Assembly (NCBI RefSeq): GCF_907164905.1
Contig: NZ_CAJRAF010000001.1
Span: forward strand, 1,337,001 to 1,401,000
Direction: 5' to 3'
Source: Dyadobacter sp. CECT 9275
GTDB taxonomy: Bacteria; Bacteroidota; Bacteroidia; Cytophagales; Spirosomataceae
Length of the DNA: 64,000 bases
Every line of letters starts with the position of its first letter. Position 1 is the stretch's first letter. Below, piece by piece: positions 54,666-63,834 of the stretch. A program made the position numbers and the translations under genes. The notes under the pieces are model-generated. The model was not told the origin of the DNA. It saw nothing but the letters and a program-made list of their open reading frames with translations, and did not search any database.

Positions 54666-55412
54666 ATGAATAGTAATATATCGATCAAAGCACACAAGCT
54701 TACCAAACAGTTTGGCGATTTTGTGGCTACAAACGAGATCACTTTTGAGGTTTATTCCGGGGAGATTTTTGGGTTTTTGGGGGCAAACGGGGCAGGAAAA
54801 ACCACTGCCATGCGAATGTTGTGCGGCTTGTCCAGGCCGTCCTCCGGAACAGCTTCAGTGGCAGGATTTGATATATACCGGCAACCGGAAGAGATCAAGA
54901 AAAATATCGGGTACATGAGCCAGAAATTTTCGCTTTATGAAGACCTCACTGTTCTTGAAAATATCAGGTTTTTCGGAGGTATATATGGTCTGCGTAATAT
55001 TGAAATCAAGCATAAGGGAGAAAAACTGATTGCCGAGCTGGGGCTGGAAAGTGAAACGAAAAAGCTGGTCGGCTCGCTTCCGCTGGGCTGGAAACAAAAG
55101 TTGTCGTTTTCGGTGGCAGTACTCCATGATCCGCAAATAGTTTTTCTGGATGAGCCCACAGGTGGGGTTGATCCGGTTACGCGCCGTCAGTTCTGGGATC
55201 TCATCTACGCCGCCGCAGACCGCGGAGTAACCATTTTTGTAACCACACATTATATGGACGAGGCCGAATACTGCAACAGAATTTCTATCATGGTTGATGG
55301 TAAAATTGAAGCCCTGGATTCTCCGGTAAATCTGAAAAACAAGTATGGCGTACAATCCATGGATGAGGTGTTTTATCAACTGGCGAGAGGCGCGAAACGC
55401 GGCGATCATTAA
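54666..55412 (+). CDS. ABC-2 transporter ATP-binding protein (YbhF C-half-like)
   Basis: A 248-residue ATPase. It has Walker A GANGAGKTTAM near 39-49 and Walker B IVFLDEPTGGVDP near 159-171. The signature is altered to SLPLGWKQKL instead of the usual LSGG, as in the second ABC half of YbhF-type proteins. It is therefore paired with the preceding ATPase and likely forms an asymmetric ATP-binding dimer. It is followed by the first permease after 12 bases. Confidence 0.9.
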   Translation: MNSNISIKAHKLTKQFGDFVATNEITFEVYSGEIFGFLGANGAGKTTAMRMLCGLSRPSSGTASVAGFDIYRQPEEIKKNIGYMSQKFSLYEDLTVLENIRFFGGIYGLRNIEIKHKGEKLIAELGLESETKKLVGSLPLGWKQKLSFSVAVLHDPQIVFLDEPTGGVDPVTRRQFWDLIYAAADRGVTIFVTTHYMDEAEYCNRISIMVDGKIEALDSPVNLKNKYGVQSMDEVFYQLARGAKRGDH

Positions 55413-55424
55413 ACGAAGAAACCG

Positions 55425-56552
55425 ATGACAACAAGGAAGGGACTTCTTGTTCAAATGAATGCTTTTATCGTAAAAGAGTTTTATCATGTTTTCCGTGATA
55501 AAAAATCTTTGCTGCTTCTTTTCGGTTTGCCAATTGTACAGATCGTGCTGTTCGGTTTTGCGCTAACCAACGAAATTAAAAATTCTAAAATAGCAATTCT
55601 CGATTATTCCAGGGATGAAGCGTCTATACAGATCATCGGGCGTATCACTGCCAGCAGGTATTTCGAGTTGGAAAAATCGTTGTCACATCCCCACCAGCTT
55701 GAAGCGTCATTCAAGGAAGGCAAGATCAAAATGGCAATGGTTATTCCGGCCAATTTTAATAAAGAGCTGTTGCACCTTCACAAGGCTGCCATACAGATTA
55801 TTGCGGATGGCTCAGACCCCAATACGGCCAATACCCTGACCAACTACCTGACCAATATTATTCAGGAATACCAGGTGGAAATATCCGGTGGGGCGGTACC
55901 TGGCTATCGTATACAGCCGGAAATCAGGATGTTATATAACCCGCAGCTTAAGGGTGCGCCCAATTTTGTTCCTGGGGTAATGTCGCTGGTACTGTTGCTA
56001 ATCTGCGTAATGATGACGTCCATTTCAATCGTAAGAGAGAAGGAGCTGGGAACCATGGAAATACTATTGGTTTCCCCCTTTCAGCCGATATTGGTTATCT
56101 TATCCAAAGCGGTACCCTATTTGCTGCTGTCGCTGATCAACCTGATCGTCATTCTGCTGTTGAGTGTATTTGCGCTGGAATTGCCCATCAATGGCAGTGT
56201 GCTCTTATTATTTGCAGTGAGCACCCTGTACATTGTTACCTCGCTTTCACTGGGGTTGCTCATATCCACTGTAACTGCTTCGCAGCAAGCAGCTATGCTG
56301 ATTTCACTTATGGGGATGATGTTGCCTACTATGCTTTTTACAGGCTTTATGTTCCCGATTGAAAATATGCCCTGGCCGCTTCAGATGATATCCAGGATCG
56401 TTCCGTCCAGGTACTATTACGTGATCGTAAAAGCGATTATGATCAAAGGCTTAGGGTTGGCTTACATCTGGAAAGAGACTTTGATCCTATTCGGAATGAC
56501 GGTTTTCCTGCTGTCTGTCAGTCTGAGAAAGTTCAGGATCAGGCTCGAATAG
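55425..56552 (+). CDS. ABC-2 transporter permease (YbhS-like)
   Basis: A 375-residue permease. The first transmembrane helix LLLLFGLPIVQIVLFGFAL (about 27-45) is followed by a large extracytoplasmic domain (about 46-180) and five more helices. FVPGVMSLVLLLICVMM and the cytoplasmic REKELGTMEILLVSP motif near 205-220 are typical of ABC-2 (YbhS/YhhJ) permeases. It pairs with the next gene to form the channel. Substrate unknown; YbhFSR-type systems export drugs or cations. Confidence 0.9.
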   Translation: MTTRKGLLVQMNAFIVKEFYHVFRDKKSLLLLFGLPIVQIVLFGFALTNEIKNSKIAILDYSRDEASIQIIGRITASRYFELEKSLSHPHQLEASFKEGKIKMAMVIPANFNKELLHLHKAAIQIIADGSDPNTANTLTNYLTNIIQEYQVEISGGAVPGYRIQPEIRMLYNPQLKGAPNFVPGVMSLVLLLICVMMTSISIVREKELGTMEILLVSPFQPILVILSKAVPYLLLSLINLIVILLLSVFALELPINGSVLLLFAVSTLYIVTSLSLGLLISTVTASQQAAMLISLMGMMLPTMLFTGFMFPIENMPWPLQMISRIVPSRYYYVIVKAIMIKGLGLAYIWKETLILFGMTVFLLSVSLRKFRIRLE

Positions 56553-56604
56553 AAGAGAATAATCAGTACACCGGAGTTCCGCAAAAGGCCATTAATGACT
56601 TAAA

Positions 56605-57726
56605 ATGAGAACCATATTATTTTTATTAGAAAAGGAATTCAGGCAGGTGTTTCGCAACAAGGCCATGTTACCCATGCTTTTTGCAATGCCTTTGATACAG
56701 CTTTTGCTCTTGCCCCTGGCAGCAGACTATGAAGTGAAAAATATCAATATTGCCGTAGCAGACCACGATCATTCCACCTATTCACAGAAACTGGTATCCA
56801 AGGTCATTGCTTCGGGTTATTTCAGGCTGGTGGGTTTCACCGGATCTTTTCAGGAGGCAGCGCAGCTGGTGGAGACGGATGCCGCTGATATTATTCTGGA
56901 AATTCCGGCCGGCTTTGAGCGCAACCTGGTACGGGAAAATGCCCAGAAGCTTTTTATTGCCGTGAATGCCATCAATGGTACCAAGGCAAATGTGGGCGGG
57001 GCATATCTGACCAGGATCATAGCCGATTTTAATAGTGATGTAAATGTTGAATGGCTTAATCCACAGCGGTTTAATCCTCAGCCGGTGATAGAGGTCACAT
57101 CTTCCAACTGGTTCAATCCTCACATGAACTACAATTTCTTTATGGTGCCGGGTATCCTCGCGATCCTGGTTACGATGATTGGCGGCTATATGGCGGCTCT
57201 CAATATTGTCAAGGAAAAGGAAATTGGTACCATTGAACAAATCAACGTTACGCCCATCAGGAAACACCATTTTATATTGGGGAAACTCATTCCATTCTGG
57301 GTAATGGGGATGTTTATCTTTTCCTTCGGTCTGTTTGTAATTGCAAGGATGGTTTATCATATCATTCCGGAGGGCAGCATACTGTTACTTTATACTTTTC
57401 TGGCCTTGTATCTTTTTGCCATTCTGGGGTTCGGATTATTGGTTTCTACCTACTGTGATACCCAGCAGCAGGCTATGTCGGTAGCATTTTTCTTTGTCAT
57501 GATTTTCTTGCTGATGAGCGGCTTGTTTACTTCCATTGACAGCATGCCTGCATGGGCCAAGGTAATTGCTTATCTAAATCCGGTAACGTATTTTATCGAT
57601 GTCATGCGGAGTGTGGTACTAAAAGGGAGCGGTTTCGCCGAGCTCAAATTTCATTTTCTCAAAATCATAGCTTTTGCAATAGTCCTTAATTCCTGGGCCG
57701 TTCTCAATTACCGGAAATCTTCCTGA
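56605..57726 (+). CDS. ABC-2 transporter permease (YbhR-like)
   Basis: A 373-residue permease with the same plan: helix LPMLFAMPLIQLLLLPLAA (about 22-40), a long outer domain, then five helices. The KEKEIGTIEQINVTPI motif near 205-220 and LNPVTYFIDVMRSVVLKG near 325 fit YbhR/YhhJ permeases. It is the partner of the preceding permease and closes the six-gene export operon. Confidence 0.9.
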   Translation: MRTILFLLEKEFRQVFRNKAMLPMLFAMPLIQLLLLPLAADYEVKNINIAVADHDHSTYSQKLVSKVIASGYFRLVGFTGSFQEAAQLVETDAADIILEIPAGFERNLVRENAQKLFIAVNAINGTKANVGGAYLTRIIADFNSDVNVEWLNPQRFNPQPVIEVTSSNWFNPHMNYNFFMVPGILAILVTMIGGYMAALNIVKEKEIGTIEQINVTPIRKHHFILGKLIPFWVMGMFIFSFGLFVIARMVYHIIPEGSILLLYTFLALYLFAILGFGLLVSTYCDTQQQAMSVAFFFVMIFLLMSGLFTSIDSMPAWAKVIAYLNPVTYFIDVMRSVVLKGSGFAELKFHFLKIIAFAIVLNSWAVLNYRKSS

Positions 57727-57868
57727 GCGGAAGGAATTAATCCTTGGTTAATTATCACAAATCCGGTAAGCCATACTGATATTCAGGTTATTTTCAGGGT
57801 GGTGGATGTAACAACTGATTTGTTTGTTATTTTGCAACCTTGTAAAAATGGCGTCAACTGGATTATAC

Positions 57869-59107
57869 ATGGAAAGATTTACCGGCCTCCTCGGAATTGG
57901 TCTTATTTTAGGAATAGCATTTGCGATGTCGACCAATCGCAAAGCGATTAACTACCGTACTGTGGGTGTGGGGCTGGGGCTTCAGTTCGGTCTGGCTGTT
58001 TTTATCCTTCGGACCGATATCGGGCAGGCTTTCTTTCAATGGCTTGGGGCAAAGGTGCAGAAACTCCTTTCATTTTCTGACAAAGGCGCAGATTTTGTGT
58101 TCGGTACCCTGGTGCGTCCTGAGCTGATGCAGAAAGCTTTTGGCCCGGGAAACGACTTCGTGTTTTTCTTTAAGGTTATTCCAACCATCATTTTTGTAGC
58201 GGTACTGGTGAATATGTTATATCACCTGGGGATTATGCAGCGGGTTGTTTCTACCATTGCCAGAGGCGTATACTGGCTCATGGGAGTAAGTGGGGCAGAG
58301 GCGGTATCCAATGTTGCCAGTACTTTTGTTGGCCAGGTGGAGGCTCAGATCATGATCAAGCCCTATTTGAAAAATATGACGAATTCGGAGCTAATGGCTT
58401 CCATGACAGGTAGTTTTGCCTGTATTGCTGGAGGGGTAATGGCGGTGTATATCTCTTTGGGCGTACCCGCGCCGTATCTGATTGCAGCCAGCCTGATGGC
58501 GGCCCCCGGTGCGCTGGTTATTTCCAAAATCATGTTTCCTGAAACCGAGCAGTCAAATACAAAAGGTGCCGTGAAACTTGAAATCCAGAAAACGCATGCC
58601 AATTTGCTGGATGCCATTGCAGCCGGGGCAGGGGAGGGACTTAAGGTAGGGTTTAATGTGGTAGCCATGCTGATCGGATTTATTGCACTGGTGGCCTTGC
58701 TGGATTATTTGCTGGGGCTGATTGGCGGCGTTTTTTCTTTTCCCGGACTGAGCTTTAATTATATCTTGGGTAAGGTATTTTCAATTTTTGCCTGGGCAAT
58801 GGGTGTTCCTTCCAAAGATATTCAGACGGCAGGCTCTTTAATGGGTACCAAAATGGTGATCAACGAGTTTGTGGCTTATCTTGACCTTGTTAAGCTCAAG
58901 GATACCCTTGATCAAAAAACGCTTGTTATCACCAGTTTTGCCCTATGCGGCTTTGCAAATTTCAGTTCCATAGCCATCCAGGTGGGTGGGATAGGAGAGT
59001 TGGCTCCTACCCGCAGGGCTGACCTTGCGCGGCTGGGCTTTAAAGCGCTTATTGCAGGTACGCTGGCTTCCTATATGTCGGCAACACTGGCAGGGCTGCT
59101 TTTGTGA
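57869..59107 (+). CDS. NupC-type concentrative nucleoside transporter
   Basis: A 412-residue CNT-family transporter from the ATG at 57869 (MERFTGLLGIGLILGIAF), the usual start in this group; an ATG at 57848 would add MASTGLY. It has about eight transmembrane helices. The CNT motifs are GVSGAEAVSNVASTFVGQVEAQ near 160-180, MGTKMVINEFVAYLDL near 330, and SFALCGFANFSSIAIQVGG near 365-383. It takes up nucleosides with protons or sodium. It stands alone on the plus strand. Confidence 0.9.
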   Translation: MERFTGLLGIGLILGIAFAMSTNRKAINYRTVGVGLGLQFGLAVFILRTDIGQAFFQWLGAKVQKLLSFSDKGADFVFGTLVRPELMQKAFGPGNDFVFFFKVIPTIIFVAVLVNMLYHLGIMQRVVSTIARGVYWLMGVSGAEAVSNVASTFVGQVEAQIMIKPYLKNMTNSELMASMTGSFACIAGGVMAVYISLGVPAPYLIAASLMAAPGALVISKIMFPETEQSNTKGAVKLEIQKTHANLLDAIAAGAGEGLKVGFNVVAMLIGFIALVALLDYLLGLIGGVFSFPGLSFNYILGKVFSIFAWAMGVPSKDIQTAGSLMGTKMVINEFVAYLDLVKLKDTLDQKTLVITSFALCGFANFSSIAIQVGGIGELAPTRRADLARLGFKALIAGTLASYMSATLAGLLL

Positions 59108-59149
59108 AATGTGCCGTTCCTGGGGAGCAAATGGCTGTGCGTTGGCAAA

Positions 59150-59800
59150 TCAGGATACTTCAACCAGTTTCAGGCGGATGGCTTCCAATACCATCCCGAC
59201 CCTGCTTTTAACTTCCATTTTCTGAAAAACAGATTCTCTGTAACCATCAACTGTCCTGGGACTTACACACATTTTGTCAGCAATCTCCATATAGGTAAGG
59301 TCACTGCACGATAGCTGAATGAAGTTCTTTTCCCGCTCGTTCAATCCTAGCAAGTCAAGCGGATTCTGAAGATTTTCCGGATTGAGGCTCTTGATCAGCT
59401 GGCTCGTAATGTATTCAGTATAATAAAAACCCTTTTGAGCAATAGAGTCCAGGGCCAGCTTCAGTTCGTGCGGTTTACAACCCTTTAAAAGATACCCGCC
59501 CGCCCCGTTCCGGAGCATTTTCACAATCGACTCCTCTTTGTCGTTCATAGAAAGTGCCAGGATTTTAATACCCGGATAATTGTTTTTGAGCCATTGAGCC
59601 ACTTCGTATCCATCCATATCAGGCATGTTGATATCCAGTAAAATGATATCCGGAATCATGTTCACCCGCAGGCGCTGAATGAGTTCCCGGCCACCAGATA
59701 CTTCGTAGATAACGTCATAGTTTTCAAATTTCTGGACCAGGCCTGAGAGGGCTTTTGCCATGAGTTCATGGTCATCGACAATCGCAATGGTAGTTTTCAT
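59150..59800 (-). CDS. LuxR/NarL-type response regulator
   Basis: A 216-residue regulator. The receiver domain (about 1-122) has acidic residues in IVDDHE and the phosphoacceptor Asp in ILLDINMPDMDG near 56. The LuxR-type HTH (about 150-212) reads LNEREKNFIQLSCSDLTYMEIADKMCVSPRTVDGYRESVFQKM. It follows the histidine kinase gene by 24 bases on the same strand and is its likely partner. Confidence 0.92.
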   Translation of the reverse strand: MKTTIAIVDDHELMAKALSGLVQKFENYDVIYEVSGGRELIQRLRVNMIPDIILLDINMPDMDGYEVAQWLKNNYPGIKILALSMNDKEESIVKMLRNGAGGYLLKGCKPHELKLALDSIAQKGFYYTEYITSQLIKSLNPENLQNPLDLLGLNEREKNFIQLSCSDLTYMEIADKMCVSPRTVDGYRESVFQKMEVKSRVGMVLEAIRLKLVEVS

Positions 59801-59824
59801 AACTTTTGGGAGGATATAAAAAAT

Positions 59825-60625
59825 TCATACGGGAGATACCTCAATTTCGATTCTGGTGCCTTTGCCAGGCTCCGTATCCAGGATAAGCCTTCCGCCTATG
59901 AGCCCGGCTCTGCGGCGCATATTCCGGAGGCCCGCCCCTGAGTACTTTAATTGTTCATTTTCAGTGGTTTGAACATCAAAGCCTCTGCCGTTATCTTTCA
60001 GGCAAATTATGAATTTTTCTGATCCATAGGTAAGTTGAGACTGGATTTTTGTGGCTCTGGCATGTTTCATGATATTATTCAGAACCTCCTGGACTATACG
60101 GAACAGAACGATCTCCTTGTCGTAACCCAGGGAATATCGCTCACCGGTAACGAGTAGTTCGGTTTGGTACTTGTTGGTTTTTCGGATTCGGAGCAGTTCG
60201 TGGGATAAGCTTTCTTCCAGTCCAAAATCTTTGACAAAATCACCATCGAAGCTTTTGGTGAGTAATCTCACATCCTGGATCGTCTGGCCTATTATTTCAT
60301 TGGTTTGTTTTATATATGACTGATTTTCAGTTGTCTGTTCTGTTTCTTCCAGTATATTCAGATTGATTTTTGCCACCGATAAAAGCTGTCCGATGTTATC
60401 ATGCAGCTCCTCGCTGATCTGCTGAAGTGTAGCATTCTGTACCTCGATCTGGGTTTGAAGGATTTCCTGTGCGTATGTGATTTTCAAATGCTCTATTTCC
60501 AGAATATTATTCTTCTGTTCGATTTTATATCTGACAATAGCAATAATAACAACAACTGCTAACAGAAGCATTGCGAAAGCACTGGCTATTACGGTTATGA
60601 ATATTTCTTCATTTGATGCGAGCAT
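59825..60625 (-). CDS. Sensor histidine kinase (HisKA_3/NarL-partner type)
   Basis: A 266-residue kinase. It has one N-terminal transmembrane helix (about 9-30), then a dimerisation/phosphoacceptor segment with His in ISEELHDNIGQLLSVAKINL near 70. The HATPase_c domain has N-box NNIMKHARA near 189, G1 DNGRGFD near 215, and GAGLRNMRRRAGLIGG near 231. It has almost no extracellular sensor, so its signal likely comes through the overlapping membrane gene upstream (31-base overlap) or another protein. Confidence 0.9.
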   Translation of the reverse strand: MLASNEEIFITVIASAFAMLLLAVVVIIAIVRYKIEQKNNILEIEHLKITYAQEILQTQIEVQNATLQQISEELHDNIGQLLSVAKINLNILEETEQTTENQSYIKQTNEIIGQTIQDVRLLTKSFDGDFVKDFGLEESLSHELLRIRKTNKYQTELLVTGERYSLGYDKEIVLFRIVQEVLNNIMKHARATKIQSQLTYGSEKFIICLKDNGRGFDVQTTENEQLKYSGAGLRNMRRRAGLIGGRLILDTEPGKGTRIEIEVSPV

Positions 60626-61254
60626 ACAAAGGCTATAATGAACATCATGTATAATAAATTATTTATGTTTTTATTAATCACTCCACGGAGAGATTCGAAG
60701 ACTTCATACCGGTTCTGGCGTAGTACATTAAAAAGCCCATTCATGACAAATGTACCCGAATGGTAAATGATTACGGCCAGGCAAATCCAGAAAATCGGCA
60801 GCCTGTAAATTGGAAGAAATAAATGGGGCTTCACTGAGAACAAGGCCACGATTGCCCAAAAGCACAATAATATACCTTCTATGTTTAAATTAAGTCCGGG
60901 AAAATTGGTCCAGCCAATATGAAATTGGGATAAAACCAGACTGAAAATAGTGAAACAAGGGATAGAATATTTGGCAATTTTTTTAATCTTTTCCTGATCA
61001 AGGGTTTTATAGAAGTAAAATGTTAAAAGGCCGTATTCCAGAGGGATATAAAAATGATACAAGGTGTATACGGGTATTTTCCATTGATAGATGCTGATAA
61101 CGGTAACGAAAATCTCGACAGCCAGAGCGGAAAAGAAAACATAACGGAACACTTTTAAAGAAGTATCCGACAAATAGAAGAAAAATGCCATGGCACAGCA
61201 GCTAACCAATAGAAGTAAGTAAAACGTGTGTTGGAATGTCAGTTGCTGTGCCAT
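60595..61254 (-). CDS. Seven-helix integral membrane protein co-transcribed with histidine kinase
   Basis: A 219-residue polytopic membrane protein with about seven hydrophobic segments (for example FYLLLLVSCCAMAFFFYL, YVFFSALAVEIFVTVI, IPCFTIFSLVLS, ILLCFWAIVALFS, LPIFWICLAVIIY, LLYMMFIIAFVC). I do not recognise a family beyond general 7TM sensor-like proteins. Its 3' end overlaps the kinase gene by 31 bases, so translation is coupled. It may supply the missing sensor for that short kinase; this is inference. Confidence 0.72.
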   Translation of the reverse strand: MAQQLTFQHTFYLLLLVSCCAMAFFFYLSDTSLKVFRYVFFSALAVEIFVTVISIYQWKIPVYTLYHFYIPLEYGLLTFYFYKTLDQEKIKKIAKYSIPCFTIFSLVLSQFHIGWTNFPGLNLNIEGILLCFWAIVALFSVKPHLFLPIYRLPIFWICLAVIIYHSGTFVMNGLFNVLRQNRYEVFESLRGVINKNINNLLYMMFIIAFVCSHQMKKYS

Positions 61255-61316
61255 AAAAGAAGGAAATTCCTACTGTACTTTTGAAAGTAATTCCCGTTTA
61301 ATATCTCCCCTTACGA

Positions 61317-61847
61317 TCAGCGAATGTTCTTGATGGAAGCAAAGGTGCGTGGCGGATTCGTTTCTGATCTCATGGTATCGTCAACAATCACAGCTCCGGG
61401 AGTCATGAGAGAAAGATTTTTCACATTCGTATTAGACAGATTATTCTCAAGGGCCACCCCTAGTTCGTTTCCATACTCATTGATCCCAACCGCAATGAGG
61501 GTACACTTTTGGTCATCAATAATAAAGGGCTGATTGGTATCACCGGTGGCTTGTACACTACTGGCATAATAAACTCTGATACCCTGGCAGTCTTTTTGCG
61601 ACAGAATCATCATCAGCATTTCCTTGCCAATTTCAATGGCTACAATGCTATCATCAATGTTACCGTCTACTGCCTTTTGCGCCAGGCTGTCCCAGTGTCG
61701 TCTGATAATCTCTTTGGTAGCTGATTCTGTAAAAAATTCGCCAAAACCCGCCACCGTGGTGTCGTCTGCAAGTTTGTAATTAATTTCGACAGGTTGTAAC
61801 ATACCGTCTACGGAGGATATTCCGGGAGCTTTAATAAACTTATCCAT
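61317..61847 (-). CDS. Conserved-looking protein of unknown function
   Basis: A 176-residue protein with no signal peptide and mixed alpha/beta composition (KEIIRRHWDSLAQKAVDGN, IVAIEIGKEMLMMILSQKD, GIRVYYASSVQATG, CTLIAVGINEYG). I do not recognise the family. It lies 62 bases upstream of the membrane/kinase/regulator operon on the same strand and could be its first gene, though the gap makes this uncertain. Confidence 0.55.
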   Translation of the reverse strand: MDKFIKAPGISSVDGMLQPVEINYKLADDTTVAGFGEFFTESATKEIIRRHWDSLAQKAVDGNIDDSIVAIEIGKEMLMMILSQKDCQGIRVYYASSVQATGDTNQPFIIDDQKCTLIAVGINEYGNELGVALENNLSNTNVKNLSLMTPGAVIVDDTMRSETNPPRTFASIKNIR

Positions 61848-62164
61848 TGCAAAAATATTTAGGGTTAAAGATTTACGAATGTAGAACTTACCCTAGTAGA
61901 AGGTAACGGGAATTATACCGGATTACACGGTGAAAAATACGGGAAAGATGTGCTCCTAAGCGTTTTGAGTATTTTGCTACAAACCTGTAATGCTATTGAA
62001 TGAATGGTTGTATCAGAAGAGTCAACAAAGCTGCTTCAACGATAATTTGGTATTAGTGAGCTTTACATTAAGTGTAAAGAAGAGGAGTGAGGAAAGGGTT
62101 TGTATCCAGAGAGAAGGCCGGTTTTTGGCCTCCTCTCAATTTTCTTAAAGGTATTAAAGAATAA
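61848..62164. other. Intergenic region with one hairpin
   Basis: A 317-base gap with no plausible gene. The only clear structure is the inverted repeat at 62109-62137, listed separately. The rest is probably the promoter region of the minus-strand gene ending at 61317. Confidence 0.4.
62109..62137. terminator. Hairpin downstream of the sorting-domain protein gene
   Basis: The arms gagagaaggcc (62109-62119) and ggcctcctctc (62127-62137) pair with one G-U. The element lies 28 bases after the minus-strand stop at 62165. The T-tract is weak in that direction, so it may stop polymerase or only protect the 3' end. Confidence 0.55.
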
Positions 62165-63834
62165 CTACTCCACCACCAGCTTACGGGTTTCGGAACCTTT
62201 ACCCGCATCGAACCTGATTAAGTACATGCCTTGCGACAACGGATCAAGAACAAACGGGCCGTTGTTCCGGTTGACCTGTACGCTGAGCTGCCTGCCTTGT
62301 AAATCCAGTACCTGCACCTGATGGACGTTACTGGAGAACTTCACCGGTACGTAGGTACCCGCCTTCACCGGATTGGGGTATACATAAGTCAAAACCGTGT
62401 TGTTTTCAGGCAATACACGCTCTGCACGGCTCAAGGCATAACTTCCATCCATATCCACCGAACGTAATCGGTAGTAGGCCACCGTAGCCAGGTCAGAGAA
62501 CTGTGTGTCAGTAAACGAATACCGGTAACCGGCGTCCTGGCTGCCGAGTGCTTGTACGCTTCCAATACCGCTATATGATTTTCCATCCGTACTTCTCTCT
62601 ATCTCAAAATGAGAGGCGTTGGTCTCGGCCGCCGTTGTCCACTGCAAAAAGGCATTTTTCTCGACGCGTTGTGCGGTAAAACTGATCAGGCTTACCGGAA
62701 GCGCTGTTTCGTCTATATTGCTATGGGCAAAAAAACCTGAAAAGCCAGTGACAGAAAAAGTTACCTCCCAGCGTTTTTCCACGCTATTCCAAAAAATATC
62801 CTGGTCATTGGGGTTAATCAGCACCGTTTTGGGTCCGCTGCCTGTCCAGCCTGTATAACTTTCTGGCGTACCGGTGGTACTGGTGCCATGTTTTTGGGTA
62901 ATCCGCAGATTTCCAATTCCGGTCAGGTCAAGAGGGTTGACCGGCAGAGCGGGAGCCGTGCCCCGGTTGGTATTGAAATCATCAAAATCGGCCTGGGTAT
63001 AAAAAAGCGTGAGTTTACCGGTGGCTGTACTGGCATTTGTCTCAGGGCTGACGTCGTAATAGCGACGCACGTAAGGCTGATTGATTACTGGTGCCGACGA
63101 TTCCACGCGTACTTTGGCCGTGACCGTACCACTGACCGCCGTACCGACACCAGCAGGGGCCAGTTTGCCAATACCGCTGCAATCACTCAAAAAGGTAACC
63201 GGATCATTGGCAACCGTTTGGGTGGCCTCCGTATCATCGGCTGCCAGAACCGTACCATTATGAATAACAAAGTATTTCCCACGTTGGTAACCAACAAACA
63301 AATTATCCAAAATACTGTTGAACACAACGGTTTGTGAACTCGAGGCAGTAGTACCGATGATACTGTTACAGGAGTTGATTGTGCCGCTAACGCCCACCTT
63401 GCCATTTCCGTAAGTTGTAGCTCCCGGGTTAATCACTGAGCCGTTGTCCCAGTTATTGCTTTTAACAATATAATTCCCATTATCCAGCACAATGACATTA
63501 TCACCCACCTGATCGTTGGCCTTTGAACCTATCAGCGAATTGGAGGCACTGACTTCACCAATTATGCCGATTGTCCCATCACCAAAGGTCGCGGCTCCAA
63601 CTTTGATAGTAGATCCGGTGCCCCAGTTTAGGCTTTGTACAGATATACTGCACCTACCCCTGTGGCCACTCCGTTACCCCAGTTGGAATCTACCAGTACG
63701 TAATTTCCGTTGACAAGTATAGTCGTTTCGCTGCCAAACAAGTTGCTGCCGGAGGGGCCATTTACAGTAGTCACTTGGGCTTGGGCAAGTCTATGGCAAA
63801 GCAATATGAACAAGAGAATGTAAATTTGTTTCAT
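62165..63834 (-). pseudogene. Type IX sorting-domain cell-surface protein with repeats, reading frame broken near 63628
   Basis: The start codon at 63834-63832 gives MKQIYILLFILLCHRLAQAQ (signal peptide), then the repeat NGNYVLVDSNWGNGVATGVGA, and a stop at 63628-63630. A different frame is open from about 63640 to 62165. It continues the same repeats (QSLNWGTGSTIKVGAATFGDGTIG, then NGNYIVKSNNWDNG), then a long beta-rich body. It ends with a fibronectin-like region (ALPVSLISFTA, about 210-330 of the second frame) and a sorting-type tail (VYPNPVKAGTY to GMYLIRFDAGKGSETRKLVVE). The shift seems to come from loss of part of a repeat. It may be a decayed gene, a phase variant, or an assembly error. 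Confidence 0.72.

Noticed and set aside
54855..55487. 210-codon minus-strand frame opposite the second ATPase gene
   Set aside because: Lies within a strongly conserved ABC gene; the translation lacks any recognisable domain.
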